From positions 15,296,225 through 15,360,224 of the forward strand of contig OY720347.1 in NCBI GenBank assembly GCA_963082975.1: a DNA stretch of 64,000 nt, in the 5' to 3' direction. The notes beneath the pieces are model-generated. The model saw only the letters and a list, made by a program, of their open reading frames with translations. It ran no database searches and had not been told where the DNA came from. Within the stretch, counting starts at the first letter, position 1. Every line of letters starts with the position of its first letter. Shown in pieces: positions 9,701 through 22,340 of this stretch. Both the position numbers and the translations under genes were made by a program. The DNA comes from Labia minor. Taxonomy: Eukaryota > Arthropoda > Insecta > Dermaptera > Spongiphoridae.

Positions 9701-11721
9701 TACTATTCTAATTAATGTACTATATTGTATTATATTTTAACTCTTTTGTATGGACTATTTAAAGGCTTACATAAAAAAAAAAAATTAAAAAAAATTAGAT
9801 GTTTTAGGGAATTTTGAAGTAAAGGATCGATCTATATAGGTTTTATTTTCTGAATTAAATTAATGACAATGAATATAAAAATAATAACATGACGATAATT
9901 CAGGGTAGCTTTGGTTAATATTATATTTATTTGAAATTATTATTAATAAGATCTATAATTATTAATTATTAATTTTATTAATTTTAATATAAAATTTAGT
10001 TGAAAATAAAATGTTATTTAAATATTAAATAACTAAAATTTAAATTTTTTTTTTAAGTAAATAAATCAATTTATTATATTTCAATGATGAGTTTTAAACA
10101 TTAAAATACCAGGGATCTCCTCCTTCCCTTTAGGAAAATTTTTTATACATTTTATAAAAAAAAACAATAAGTATATAATGTAAAATAATGTTTGTTATTT
10201 TTATGATTAAATATTTTTTAATTCTTAAAAAATATACCATAAAATCCATAATTAATATATTCTTTTTAAATTTATATGTTAAATTCAATTTAATATAGTA
10301 TTTTATTTTCTAGTGTTAATAATTATAATTGTTAGTCTTTGATTATTTTAATTATTATAAAAAAAAAGAATTATTAAAAAAAATTATGGTTGTAACGTGA
10401 TACAATTTTCACTCTTAGTTAAATAAACTTTGGTGATGGTTACTTTAGTTTTGAATGGCTACAGTTAATTTCTTAAACGATGATACTTTGAAGTTCAATG
10501 ACATTCAAGGGTGTAATGAAATTTGAAGGTCAATTAGAGCAGAAAGTAACTCATATTTAAAGTGAGTTTAAAAACTTGAACTCGCCATGAATTTAAATTT
10601 TGTTCATAATACAATCATGTTGGTATAAAATAAAATAAATCTCTTATAAAAATTACAAAGTTAGGAAGAAATAATAAAAAAAAAAGAAAAGTATCTCAGT
10701 TTGTAGGTTATTAAAAGATTTGAGAAAAAGTTATATTTTACGTTTTGAAAAAAAAAATAAATAAATAAATAAAATAAAATAAAATAAAATAAAAAATAAT
10801 GATATATTTGAAGGAAATCTCTCGGTCGCCATTTTTATATGTAAGTAAAAAGTTTTCTGTGAAGCGAAGGGCGCAGCATTTGCTCCATTCGTTAGGAAAA
10901 AGAATTCATATTTCATTTCGAAATGTTTCACCGAGATGAGTGACTGTTGTTGTTTTTTTATCCTCCTAAGTTGTTGTTTTTTTTTTCTTTTGTGATCAGT
11001 ATTGAAATTTAACGGGATTATTTTTAAGCTGCTCGACGTTTTTATGTAATATGTCATGTATTTTATTTTAAAATAATTTTATTAGTTTTTGTTTGTCGTG
11101 TAATAAATTAATGTCATTTTTGTACACCACAAAGCTGATGGTAGAAACATATTAATTATTCCTATTTATTAATATATAAATCACAGGGCCGAGCTTAATG
11201 CACCATGGAAATGCATGTTGGCCTGAGGGAATAGGGGCAAAAGAGCGGGACGCTAATTGGCATGAAATCAAAAACGATGGATCAGCATTTGCAGGAGGTG
11301 ATATTTGGCCAGGAGATAAATAAAATGTGCTGAGTACTCTCATCAGGGAGACTTGGAGATCGAGGAAAAGAGAGATAGCTAACTCGAGGGGGTATTCCGT
11401 TTTGAAATATCAATAGTGGATCGAACTCGAATTCGGATTCATTCTTCAACGATACACATTAATTAATACTAATAGAAAAAAATATTTAATGTCAATTACT
11501 TAAAAAAAGAAAATATCCTGGGATTGAAATAAAAAAAGGATGAATGGAGTATAAATTTCTCACATTCACTATTTATTTCAAAAATAATAATAATAAACCT
11601 TCATTCTCTTCTGGTAATATTTCTTATTTTATTTATCTTAAACGCCAGATAATACAAAGAATTATCTTCATTAATGAATGTGAATAGGATATTTCCATAA
11701 ATAAATAAAACAATATATTAG

Positions 11722-11753
<32 letters not shown>

Positions 11754-11765
11754 GTATAAATTAAA

Positions 11766-11805
<40 letters not shown>

Positions 11806-13228
11806 TAATATATAAGCATAAAAATGCCTTTTAATAGAAGAATGTCATTAAGACACCATAAATAAACGTTTAAGACAAATATTCAAAATCTCAAGTACAT
11901 CCATTTTACCTAAAATGCGGACAATGTAAATGAAATCAATTGATGAATGAAACCTATTGTCATAATTCGACCTTTTCAAGACTCATAAATTAATTGAGTT
12001 ATTGCAATAGTAGCTAAGGACTGTTAGGAAGAGGTAAGAGTTATTCTGCTGGATGGAATGAAGAATGTAAAATCATTCTTCGAAATGGAGAGGACAGAGA
12101 GACATGTAAGTGGTGCGACAGTGCCTGGATGTATAATTGAATGTCTTGAAGGAACCCCACAGAACGCCACCCGGAGGATCGCCTTCCCCTGAACTTAATA
12201 CTAGTAACAATTACCAGCTAAGTGGTTGTCCCTTTATAATTTACAATTGTTAATAAATACCAAATGTGATATATCAATAATATTAAAATAATTAAACTTT
12301 ATTTTATAGTTAATTTCTAAGATCTAATTTCTCATGATACTTATTTTAATTGTATTAATTTCTTAAATATTTTTTCTCTAAATATTAACTTTATTATAAT
12401 TTAATATTTTACTTTAATCAGAATGAATTCAGCTTCAGCTCATCCCTTATCAACCGTCGCTAGATTCACCATACTATTTTCTATTATCAATAAACAGAGT
12501 GCTACCAATTAAATTAAAGATCAATTTTATTAATTTTAAACCCATTTTTTTAATAACCCATCCCATACTAAGCCTCTAATATTCGACAATATATATATAT
12601 ATATATATTATTGATAAATAAATAAATAAATAAGCAAGTGAAATAGTAGAAATAAAAAATAAATATATTAGTATTTATATTAATATAACAATTCGCTATA
12701 AATAATTTGAACGAATAGAAAAATACACATAAATTCTAACTAAGAAGAATAAATTCTATGTGAAAAAGCAAAAGGAAAAAAAAACACGTTGGGTGTTTAC
12801 GTCGCCGCATCGGTGCCTGAAGGAGGATGCCAAAATCTGTTGAGAGAGAAGGGACAGTTCACCAGTTTGGCTGTAAGCCACTTAACATTCAAGGAGATAT
12901 AAAAAAAATGCCAATGTGAACAATGTCAATCAAAAACAACGACACATGTCTTCGTCCATACATATAGATATATATACACGAGAGAGCTATTTATAATATA
13001 ATAGTCTCCATTTCCACTGGGGAATTTTGATATAGAAGAGAATATCTATCTATTTTATGTTATATAATATATAGATATATTATTAAATAAAAACGATATG
13101 TTGTTTTTAATAGTTTATATTACTTATGTTTAATAAATAGTTTAGTTTAATTTATATTTTGTATAATAAAAAATAAATATTTAAAGAAATGGAAATAATT
13201 ATAACTACGAGAGATTTTATTGAATGTA
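9701..13228. other. AT-rich non-coding DNA with microsatellites and GC islands
   Basis: AT-rich, with long (TA)n runs at 11720-11801 and 12592-12609. More balanced islands stand out at 10800-10940, 11170-11400, 12000-12190 and 12780-12960. The 11170-11400 island has a 63-codon minus frame (11343 to 11152) and phrases such as GCTAATTGGCATG, a homeodomain-like site. None of these islands resembles a protein or a known repeat. I regard them as possible conserved regulatory elements or unrecognised exons. Confidence 0.35.
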
Positions 13229-13655
13229 CGGGGTGTGTCTAACAAGTTCGGTGAATGGTATGATAAAAACATAAAAAGAGAATGTTAATTGTATAAATAC
13301 CTTTATTAACCTTCAAATTACTCTCCAATAGCCACAATACACTTCTGACAACGTTCGTATAACGCTTGAAAACTGTTGGAGAAGTTTTGATGTGGAATCG
13401 TTCTCAGAATAGCCGTCACAATGTTCAGGCCGGCAATCCACAAGCAGGACACCAGAAAACACTACTTACTGTGTCTTTGCTAATACCCAATTCTTTGGCT
13501 ATTAGTCGCAGAGTCAATCGCTGATCTTTTGTTAGCATCTCTCATACACGTCCAGTGTTTTCTGGTGTCCTGCTTTTGGATTGCCGGCCTGAACTTCAAG
13601 ACTTATCCAACAGTTTTCAAGCGTTATACGAACGTTGTCAGAAGTGTATTGTGGC
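13229..13655 (-). pseudogene. mariner remnant with inverted duplication
   Basis: It starts after TA with CGGGGTGTGTCTAACAAG, a mariner-style terminus. On the minus strand 13330-13384 translates with one lesion to FQALYERCQKCIVAIGE, like the C-terminal end of mariner transposases. The stretch around 13475-13545 gives LTLRLIAKELGISKDTVS, a mariner helix-turn-helix. The element is folded on itself: 13332-13380 is inverted at 13606-13654, and 13424-13463 at 13553-13594. No catalytic core and no right terminus are visible. Confidence 0.7.
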
Positions 13656-14051
13656 TTAAGGGCAATTTTAACAATTTTTCGTTAATGAGTTTGTTATAAA
13701 ACCTACTTTTTTGATTTTTTTTCATTCAAATTATAATATAAATTTTTAATTTGTAAAATAATCATGCCTAGAACTATTAAAATTTGTAGTGAACTAAAAA
13801 TAGAAGCATCCGTTATGGATTTAATATCATAAACAATTTGTTTAATTGAAATTTATTAGAAATATATTAATGTTATTAATCGAGTTTTAATCCAAAATCA
13901 TAATTCGTACTAAATTGATAGAATAAATCAAATGATTATAATGCGATTAAATAAGAAAGTATTATATTTCATGAATAAATATATATATACAGAGCTGATA
14001 AGTTGAAAAAGGCAACTTTTTAGGATAGTATTTTTAAAGTTTATTATTATA
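13656..14051. other. AT-rich spacer
   Basis: AT-rich sequence between the mariner remnant and the Helitron. No frame or repeat end recognised. Confidence 0.4.
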
Positions 14052-15820
14052 CTAGCTGCTCAGAGCTCCTTCGTCGCTCTTCACATCTAGACGGGGGCTC
14101 CGCCCCCTGTACCCCCGAGTGGTACATAGTATTTGGTTGAAAGTAGTAAAAGGTTTTCATCCATTTTGTTTCAAACAATGTATAACATAAAACATTCATT
14201 TCTTATTGTGTGATTATTTAAAATATATTTTAATTTATTTAGTAAATTAATTATATATATTATTATTGAATATGTTATATCTATCTACTCGAAAGTTCTT
14301 GGCAGCTACAACCACATTTCTCCAAGTGTCCCCGGTGACCTCATCTTTCTTTGGCCAATAAATGCTGGAAAGAATAATCTGAATCTACTCTCATCTCCCA
14401 GGGTCATAGACCATGCGTGGCTCAACGGTACTCGAAAGTTCTTGGCAGCTACAACCACATTTCTCCAAGTGTCCTTATCCTGAACCTCTGTTCCATCTCT
14501 CGTACGTCATTCCCTCATCTTTCTTTGCCCCATAAATGCTGGGGAGAATCCTATTCTCAAATACTCTGAATCCACTCTCATCCCCTAAGATCATAGACCA
14601 TGTCTCACACTCATAATACAACAGACAAAATAATTGTTTTATATATTTTAATTTTCATTCCCTTTTATTAATTTTGATGAGATAAGCCTCTTTACTGCAT
14701 GATAACAGGCGTTTCCCGATTGCAACTTCGATTTAAATTCTTCTCAAATATTATTATCCTTCGTGATTACATTCAATTTTTCTACATATTCAAATTCTAC
14801 ATTTTGTTTGTTAATACTGCTCCTGTTTGTTTCTAAATATATTTATTTATCATTATTAATTTCAAACCTCATCTCTTTTCCTACCTCGATTAATTTTTCC
14901 TCGCTATCTGTAATTGCAATTGCCGAATCTCCTATTATATTTAAGTCGTCTGGGTAACCTAATATTTTACAATTGATTTCCGCATCTTACTCTTTCTTTA
15001 CTACCTTCATGATAAATTTTAAGATCAAAATTTGAAAAAGTTTATCCGGATCTATTGAGTCATGCGTAGGTTTTACTAAAGTCTACAAATAATTAGTGAA
15101 CAGAATTATTGAATTCGCGGTTTTTTTAATATCTGTCATAATGAAAATATCTTAATTAATGTTGATCGATTTGGCCTGAACCCGCAATGATATCGTCTAA
15201 TATTTCCTCCGCCTATAGTTTATAAGTATTATATATGTTATAATAGAGTATAATATTTCTTGATCATTTCATTTTGATATTTTAATTTCATTGCTTGATT
15301 TTTATTGAATATTTTTAATTATAATAAAATTTGAGAAAATGCAAAGTTAGAGACTTGAGACAATTTATAAAAATTAATTTATAAAAATTAACGGTATAAA
15401 AGTATTGATAAAACTAAAGATAAATTAACAATATATACATTCATTAATAGTATTAATTTAAATTAATGGATTTATTTGATTTTTTATTATTAAGTTCATT
15501 TATTAATTTTTTTAGATCATAGTTAATTCCCTCCCTTAAAATAAAAGAAGTATTCAAATATAGAAAGAATAAATACAAAATAAAATTTAAGTTAAATATG
15601 ATTTAAATATTTTATTATATTAATTAAAATGAGAACTTTTTTAGAATAAATTATTTAATTGAAATGATATTTGAATATTAGAATTTAAAATAAAAAGTTA
15701 AATATTATAATAATTCTTTGATTGATTCTTTTTTGTTTGTTTCTATGACAGCAAAAAAGTAAACAAATTACATACATACATACATACATACATACAAACA
15801 CTCTCCTTTATATATATAGA
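14052..15820 (-). mobile_element. Helitron, non-autonomous, carrying a LINE tail
   Basis: Read on the minus strand the element begins TCTATATATATAAAGG at 15820 after an A. It ends with a GAGC...GCTC hairpin, a short gap and CTAG at 14052 before a T. A 5' TC, a 3' hairpin plus CTAG and insertion between A and T are the defining Helitron features. No Rep or helicase frame is present. A GC-rich block with CCGCCCCC lies just inside the 3' end. A second, better preserved 3' end is at 54862. A LINE 3' fragment (14283-15090) sits inside both copies at the same distance from the terminus. Confidence 0.75.
14283..15090 (-). pseudogene. RTE-like LINE fragment inside the Helitron
   Basis: Minus-strand reading recovers YPDDLNIIGDSA near 14955 (a degraded Y-A-D-D reverse-transcriptase centre), then EEKLIEVGKEMRFEINND. 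Nearer the left come CETWSMILGDESGFRVFENR and the 3' untranslated end. A partial internal duplication repeats the last part (14283-14430 and 14430-14640). The 3' end abuts a TATC-rich tail. The plus-strand frame at 14763 is a shadow. Confidence 0.65.
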
Positions 15821-16107
15821 TGTAAATAATTTATTTCAATAAAAATAAACATTATATTATTACATTTAAATATTTCTTTCACATAAAGATATGTTTTCTT
15901 AATTGATAAAATGACTTATTACATTTTCTAGGTCAGTCGACTTTTCCCCTTCCCGCGCGGGGCCACCATTCATATAATAATAAAATGCACACAAAACTTT
16001 TCTTATCCTATTCTTTGAACATAAAATATCATATTATATTTTAAATTCTTTTAGAATATAATATAATATAATAATATATTTAATACTCAATTTTTGCATA
16101 ATATAGA
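15821..16107. other. AT-rich spacer
   Basis: Short AT-rich interval with one GC-rich phrase (TTCCCGCGCGGGGCCACC near 15952), not assigned to a repeat. Confidence 0.4.
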
Positions 16108-16815
16108 TCTTATATCTTATATATATTATAAATGTGAATGTTTGTGAGGATGTCCGATCATCTTTCACGCAAAATAACCCAATGGATTTCAATGAAACTT
16201 TACAATAATATAGCTTATACATTAGAGTTACACATAGACTAATAATTACTTAAATATTAATTATAAATTAATAATGATTTACAATTTTTAAAAACTTAAA
16301 TGACATGTCGGCCAATGTTTCCTTAAATGGACACGTCACGTCGACACCGATTTCATATTGACAGTTGATAGAAAATATTTTATAATCTTAAGTTGGTTTT
16401 TAATTTAATTTCAAAATAAAATTAACAATAAATTTAATGTATGTATATAATTTCATTGTTTAAAATTGTATTTTTAGTTGTCATAGTTACGATATAACAC
16501 ATTGTAATATATAATTTTTTGTTAATTAAATTGTAAAGACTAATTTGATAAATTAATATTTAAGTAATTATTAGTCTATGTGTTATTCTGATCTATAAGC
16601 TATATTATTGTATAATTTCATTAAAATCTATTCAGTATTTTTATTTATAATATTAGATATATTTTTTTTAAATTTAAAAATTAATTAGGTTAAGTAATAA
16701 ATAGGAAAGGGAGAAATATATAATTTATCCATTGATATTAAATTTAATTGATTATTTGTATATCTTAATTATATGCTTTTTAATATGCGTAGTAAGGCAC
16801 GCCGGATACTGCTAG
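16108..16815 (+). mobile_element. Small Helitron with internal inverted repeat
   Basis: The 5' side reads TCTTATATATATTATAAATG (a TC start after A at 16108 or 16115), then GTGAATGTTTGTGAGGATG, a common opening of arthropod Helitrons. The 3' side reads AGTAAGGCACGCCGGATACT, an imperfect hairpin, followed by GCTAG at 16815 and a T. A block around 16190-16265 recurs inverted at about 16550-16640, so the copy is partly a foldback. No coding potential. The minus frame at 16034-16222 is a shadow. Confidence 0.6.
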
Positions 16816-17130
16816 TATATAACTAAAACTCTAATCAAATTTTACTATTTATTTGGTTTTATAGTTTGTTTTTGGAACATGTTTACCTCATGTGATTTAG
16901 GTATATCATAATCATTAATTGATATCTCATGGAGAGAGATTGTATCACCAAAAGCCATTACAGGAGCTAATTAAGATTAACAATATTGACTGACCAAGAC
17001 AAGATCTAACGTCCTCGGGATATTGATTGATATTATAATACAACAATAAACCAATTCACTTAGGATAAATTCACATTGAGTGAAATAAACAAATTATCAT
17101 CATATAAATATATCTATTAATTTTAATAAA
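16816..17130. other. AT-rich spacer
   Basis: Unassigned AT-rich DNA with no coding or repeat signal that I can identify. Confidence 0.4.
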
Positions 17131-17595
17131 AATAAGCTGGAGAGTCTCCACTTGACTATCTCGCAGTTTGAATTGGATTAAATAACATAATATATTATAT
17201 TTAAATTTAATTTAATTAATTATAAATTATAAATTAAAATTAATAAATAATATTTATTAATCCAGCGCATGTTTGGCTCTTTGTTGATGGCACCACGTCA
17301 CGTGTTGGCGTGTGAGATTTGCAGTGTTAAAAAATTAATTCCGGTACTTTGATCGATTCAAGCTGAAATTCTATATATAGCAGTTTTATACAATTTTTAA
17401 TCACGTGAAAAACTATCAAACATATATCTTTATTTTTATAGTCACTTTAGAGGAAAAAAATCAAAACGTTGTAAGTAATGAGCCTCTTCCGGTTTAGCTA
17501 CATTTCCCAAAAGTTGATAGAAAACTACGAATTTTGAATAATGCCCATGTACCAAATTTCATGATTCTAGTTCAAACCGTTTTTGCGTAATCTTG

Positions 17596-17631
<36 letters not shown>

Positions 17632-17729
17632 GACAGACAGACATTTTTCTCAACCTTAGTGAAAATGATTCAGGAACCTTCAAAACGTATAAAGACCTCA
17701 AAATCGAAAATTTGGCGAGAAAGTAAAAA
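17131..17729 (+). repeat. Family A element, full length
   Basis: Complete A copy, from AATAAGCTGGAG to GGCGAGAAAGTAAAAAC. The internal microsatellite is a (CA)n run at about 17602-17628, followed by CAGACAGACAGACA. The CTATCTCGC left motif is intact, and its right partner is mutated at one base. Confidence 0.9.
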
Positions 17730-18158
17730 CGATTATTTATATTAATATTAATAATTTTTAATATGTTATTAATTAAGTAGCTGTTATATAGTTGAAAATA
17801 AGAAAAAACAAAAGCATAATGTGTGAAATCTTTTTTGGAAGCCCTTCAGTTGATTTTTAAAATCCTCATTCGAAAAATGATATTAAATTTTTATATCATG
17901 TAATCATATATTCAATATTGGAAAAGCCACATCTCACACTGTAGCAACGCACCCCTTCTAATATATATATATAAATCCAATGAGAGGAAGTGAAAAAGAA
18001 AATACAGTATTTTTTTATGCGAAGAATCAAATAAAAAAAATCCGATTTTAGTTTGGTTGACGCACGAGAGTAAAGGTAAAAATTTGTGAATTGAGTTATA
18101 TACCCGATATATAATACATTGGTACGATATGTATAGAATTAGGTATACAATATATTGG

Positions 18159-18191
<33 letters not shown>

Positions 18192-18957
18192 ATATTGAAA
18201 AAATAGATTCCAATCCAATAAATAAATATAAATATATTTTAAGTATTTAAAATACATACCAAAGTAAATTTTATAAATGAATATTTACATACTATATAGT
18301 AGGGAGTTTCATACTAAAATAATTGAAATCAAGACAAATCTGAATATATAAAGGATCTATTTTTCTTAAGGACATCGATAAAATCGACAAACTCTTTCTT
18401 CCATCACAATAAAAAAAAATATATATTAGAACATAGCAAATGCTTTGAGATCTAATTTAAATTTATAAGTTTGTATGATTATTTATATAATCAATTAGTA
18501 TTTACTTTTCAATTTTAATTAAATTTCATTGTATGTACTTTGGAATTCACTCAGCAAATGTTATCATAAAGTTCGTGTTGACTCTTGGAAGTAACATAGG
18601 ATACCGCAAAATGAATGATGGAGTTGCAAGCAACCAAGTAACCCGCTTTTAAATAATTTGAAGTTGTTAGATGCAAAGGATAGAGAGTAAAGGTCAGACC
18701 CTTTAAGTCATAAGCACGAATGATTTCTTAATTGAGCATTATAATAAAGTCGATTCCATTACAAAATAAACGCATATATATATATACAAGACCAATATAT
18801 TAGATTATTATTTATTTATTATCGAACGAATTAAAATAATTTATGAATGAATGAAGGGATTAAATGTTGGCTTCTTTAGTGAGTGAAATTGAAAAAATAT
18901 AAAATACATATAATCCTAGATAAGCTAATAATGATCGAAATTAAAAATTAAAAATAA
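17730..18957. other. AT-rich DNA with (TA)n repeats
   Basis: Contains (TA)n tracts at 18155-18187 and around 18775. A balanced island at 18540-18750 includes GAGTAAAGGTCAGACCC, a nuclear-receptor-like half site. No gene is seen. Confidence 0.35.
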
Positions 18958-19450
18958 TATGTGGCCAAGAACAGAACCGTCCAACGATATGAAATAAATT
19001 AATTTCCAATCAACATTATATATATGTATATATAAAGTATCAAAAAGAAAATATTTTTAAAACTTGAATTAAAATGACTAAATTAAATTATCTTGGATTT
19101 TATTTTTAGTTTAATTACTCAATTATTAATTACTACTAAATTTTAAGTAAAAATTTCCGACAATGAATATAAAATTAATACTTTGTAAACTACTACTTCC
19201 GGTGTCCGGATATTCACCAAAAGTTGATGAATTCATGTTACTGATGCATTAAGTAAATATAACAAATTTTATCAAAATCAGTTGAGTTATTACACGTCTA
19301 TACGGACACACAATGGACAGACGGACAGACATCATGCTAAAAATACTTTTTTTCTGTTAACAAAATATATGATTCATGGACATATGTAAAAATCTCCACA
19401 TGTGAAATTTCGTATGAAAACAATAACCCTTCCTAACGTCGGTCGGTAAA
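18958..19450 (+). repeat. Family B element, diverged short copy
   Basis: It starts with GTGGCCAAGAACAGAACCGT, an altered B left end. It continues with the CTTCCGGTGTCCGGAT and AAAAGTTGATGAATTC module and the GGACAGACGGACAGAC repeat, and ends ACGTCGGTCGGTAAAA. The middle of B is deleted and mutations are frequent. It is probably the oldest B copy in the window. Confidence 0.8.
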
Positions 19451-21000
19451 ACAAAAACATGTAATTTGACGTGGATGGATTAAATCTTAGTTGCTACTTT
19501 ATTAAAAAAAATATATCCAATAAAATACTCGAATTTGACAACAAGCATACTATATAAATATATATATTATAAATAATATGAATTTATTTTTTAATTAATA
19601 AAAATAAATAAATAGATAAATAAAATGTAATAAAATTGAATGATACAAGAAATCGATTTTTGAAAATTCCAATTTTCTAGTTTGATGCGAAAACACAATG
19701 TAACATTGTTGTGATGTAAATTGCGATTGGTAAGAGATCGGAGCGAAGCTTCATCTTAAATTGTCACTGTCAGAGAGTCGAATGGAGGAGGGGGGTAGGT
19801 GGGATGAGAAGGGAAGCTTAAAGCGCCCTTGCTTCATTGACAAATGGGAACCGTGGGGGACCACAGGCTGACTGTTTAGTGGCTGCCTAATAACAAATGA
19901 GATAATTCCATGGTGAGTGTGATGAAGGGCCGGAACTAATGTGATGAGGGCGCCGCCGCCGTTCGGGTAACAAACGGGAACAGGGGCTGGATAATAGCCG
20001 GGTCGTCAAGGTAAACACTCCAAGAGATGCACAGGAGGAGAACCTCCCAGTTGCAGTTATTGACAGACATACACGCACCTCTTCGCTTAATGGCAGGGCA
20101 ACAACTCCCAGGCATACAAGTTCATGCAAGGGGAAAAAAAACTCCATTACTGCCTCTTAATATCGCACAAGACTGGATGAGCTTAAGATAACAATTTCAT
20201 ATTCGACGAACGAATCAAGAAAAAAACGAAACCTCTTTAAATCGACGACTCTTTCGAGAGAGTCATTTCAAGTTCTTATCAAATTATTACTCTTTTCTCA
20301 TCACAAAGAAATCTCTACTCAACTCTCGATATTGGAATGAAAAGTCAAAATCTCATTATCCAATATAGGCATCGAACTAATGGATCATTCATTGGAATGA
20401 GTGAATAAAGGAAATAACGTTATTAGGACTTTGTTTAAAAAAAAAAGAAAAGAAAAATAAAAATAAATAAAAAAAAAATTAGTCTATTTTTAGAGGACAT
20501 TAGGTATGTTTATTGATTTTATTTTAACCAGGATTTAAATTAAAAACTAATTTGACAATTTAAATGACATGTTATGGGGCTGCAATCACTTAATAAAATA
20601 AATAGACTCTGCCAAAATCAATAAAATCAAGGTTTTAATTAAATTAAAATGCATATAGGAGAAAGGTATACGAGAAAATTGTAAAAAAGAACTAACATAA
20701 TAATGTAAAATATGATTTATTCAAAACAATTACATTTAAACAAGTTCATTTAATGTTATTATATCTTTTTAATTAATTAAAATCATAAAATAGTAGAACT
20801 ATATAATCAATAAAACATGATAGTTAAAAAAAAAACTAATATAAGTTATAAAATATTACCTATAGAAAAAAAAATTCACTTCATGAATATTTATATAAAA
20901 TAATTATTTATGAATTAGTTCTTTTTTTAAATTAAAATTAAAATTTTCATTCTAATGGGAATTGAAATATCCCAATATATATGTATAAATGTATAACATA
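19451..21000. other. AT-rich DNA with a prominent GC island (19730-20160)
   Basis: The 430-base island is the most GC-rich unique stretch of the window. It includes GATGAGGGCGCCGCCGCC and several splice-like sites (CGTCAAG/GTAAAC at about 20010 on plus; GCGAAGAG/GTGCGTG at about 20080 on minus). The minus frame 20147-19887 starts MEFFFPLHELVCLGVVALPL, weakly signal-peptide-like, but resembles nothing I know. It could be a conserved regulatory element, a promoter/first exon, or a non-coding RNA. The sequence on either side is plain AT-rich DNA. Confidence 0.4.
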
Positions 21001-21431
21001 CGAGGGTGGGGTCAAAAGTTTCCGGTCTGACCAAGAAAAACGATGTTTTTAAATTTTTTTTTTTGCTTTATTTTTCAACATTCAAGATAGCTGAGACTTG
21101 TACGATGTCAGCTGAACGTGTGCGAAATAATTTGCACAACCATTTGAACATGAAAAGTTGTGTGCATGGTGGGTGCCGCGTTTGCTAACGTTAGACCAAA
21201 AACTGCTTCGAATTTCTACCGACAATTTGGCGCTGTAGGCGTAATCCAAACGAATTTTTCGATTCATAACTGTTGATGAGACTTAAATTAAATTAAATTA
21301 ATTAACTAAATTAGAACACCGTTATGAGAAATGTATGAGTTTGAAGGAGATTATGTTGAAAAATAAAGCAAAAAACAATTTAAAAACATCGTTTTTCTTG
21401 GTCAGGCCGGAAACTTTTCAGCCCACCCTCA
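21001..21431 (+). mobile_element. mariner-derived element with long TIRs
   Basis: CGAGGGTGGGGTCAAAAG at 21001 and its inverted partner ending 21431 are flanked by TA on both sides. The inverted repeats extend about 80 bases. Between them are transposase scraps: HLNMKS-C, then TLDQKLLRISTDNLAL, then F-I-T-V-D-E-T, which holds the first catalytic aspartate (TVDET) of mariner. Only a piece of the middle of the protein remains, so this is an internally deleted copy that relies on a full-length relative for movement. The frames at 21006 and 21082 are pieces of it. Confidence 0.8.
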
Positions 21432-21433
21432 TA

Positions 21434-21958
21434 CTTAAAGTTATTTAATTTAACCATTTGTAAATTAATTTAATATATTTTGTGTAAAATCTATTTAAGA
21501 AAAAAAATAATTTAACTTTCTATTTGGGTTTATATTCTTCTTGAGCTATTATTAATATTCTTAATTTTATCAATTCTTATTTTATATATATAATTTATTA
21601 GTAAAATGTATTATTTCTTGGAATTTAAAATTTTCACATCTCTTTATATTTCATGACCTGGATAATAATAATTTAAAATTTTAAAATTTTTATATCTGTC
21701 TGTTTTTATAAAAATTATGGTCTATTATAAAAGTTATAAACGCAAAAATAACTGTCTGATTGTTTTGAAATTACTTAATGAATTATTATTATAATTTGCA
21801 AATTGTTTAATACAATTAATCAATCAAAAATAAATTAAATAAAAAATGTTGAATATATGGAAATTAAATTAAAATTTAAAAGTTATTTAAAATATTATAA
21901 ATTATTTTAAAAAAAAATGAATATATTTTATAAGCAAAACAAGTTTATTTAATAATTG
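21434..21958. other. AT-rich spacer
   Basis: AT-rich sequence with no recognised feature. Confidence 0.4.
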
Positions 21959-21960
21959 TA

Positions 21961-22338
21961 GGGTAAAGCATACAGTCATTGGCCCCTTAAGAAACTCCTA
22001 GCAGTCTTTAATCTGTAATGCATATCTGGGAAATTGCGGAACAATCTGTGTCAAATTAGGTTTACAGAACATAGAATCTATGAGCATTTTGATGAATAAA
22101 AAAAAATCATTTTCTCGTGACATTTTCAATAGGCACGCAAAAATTCTAAAAAATACAGTTATTGGCCCCTTTTTATAGTTATTGGCCTATATATTCTATA
22201 GTGATTATCCAACCATACAACAAACGATTACATAACCATAGTTAATAGTGTAATTTTTAAAATAAAAATCTTATTATTTGTGTTTTAGTGATAGGGGGCC
22301 AATGACTGTCTCGAGGTCAACGACTGTATACTTTACCC
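21961..22338. mobile_element. TA-flanked MITE (pogo/Tc1-like termini)
   Basis: GGGTAAAGCATACAGTC at 21961 is repeated inverted as GACTGTATACTTTACCC ending 22338, with TA directly outside both ends. The words CATTGGCCCC and GTTATTGGCC recur inside. TA duplications point to the Tc1/mariner/pogo group. No transposase frame remains. A sequence with a similar style of end (AGTAGTGGACCACAATGC) lies at 50146. Confidence 0.65.
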
Positions 22339-22340
22339 TA

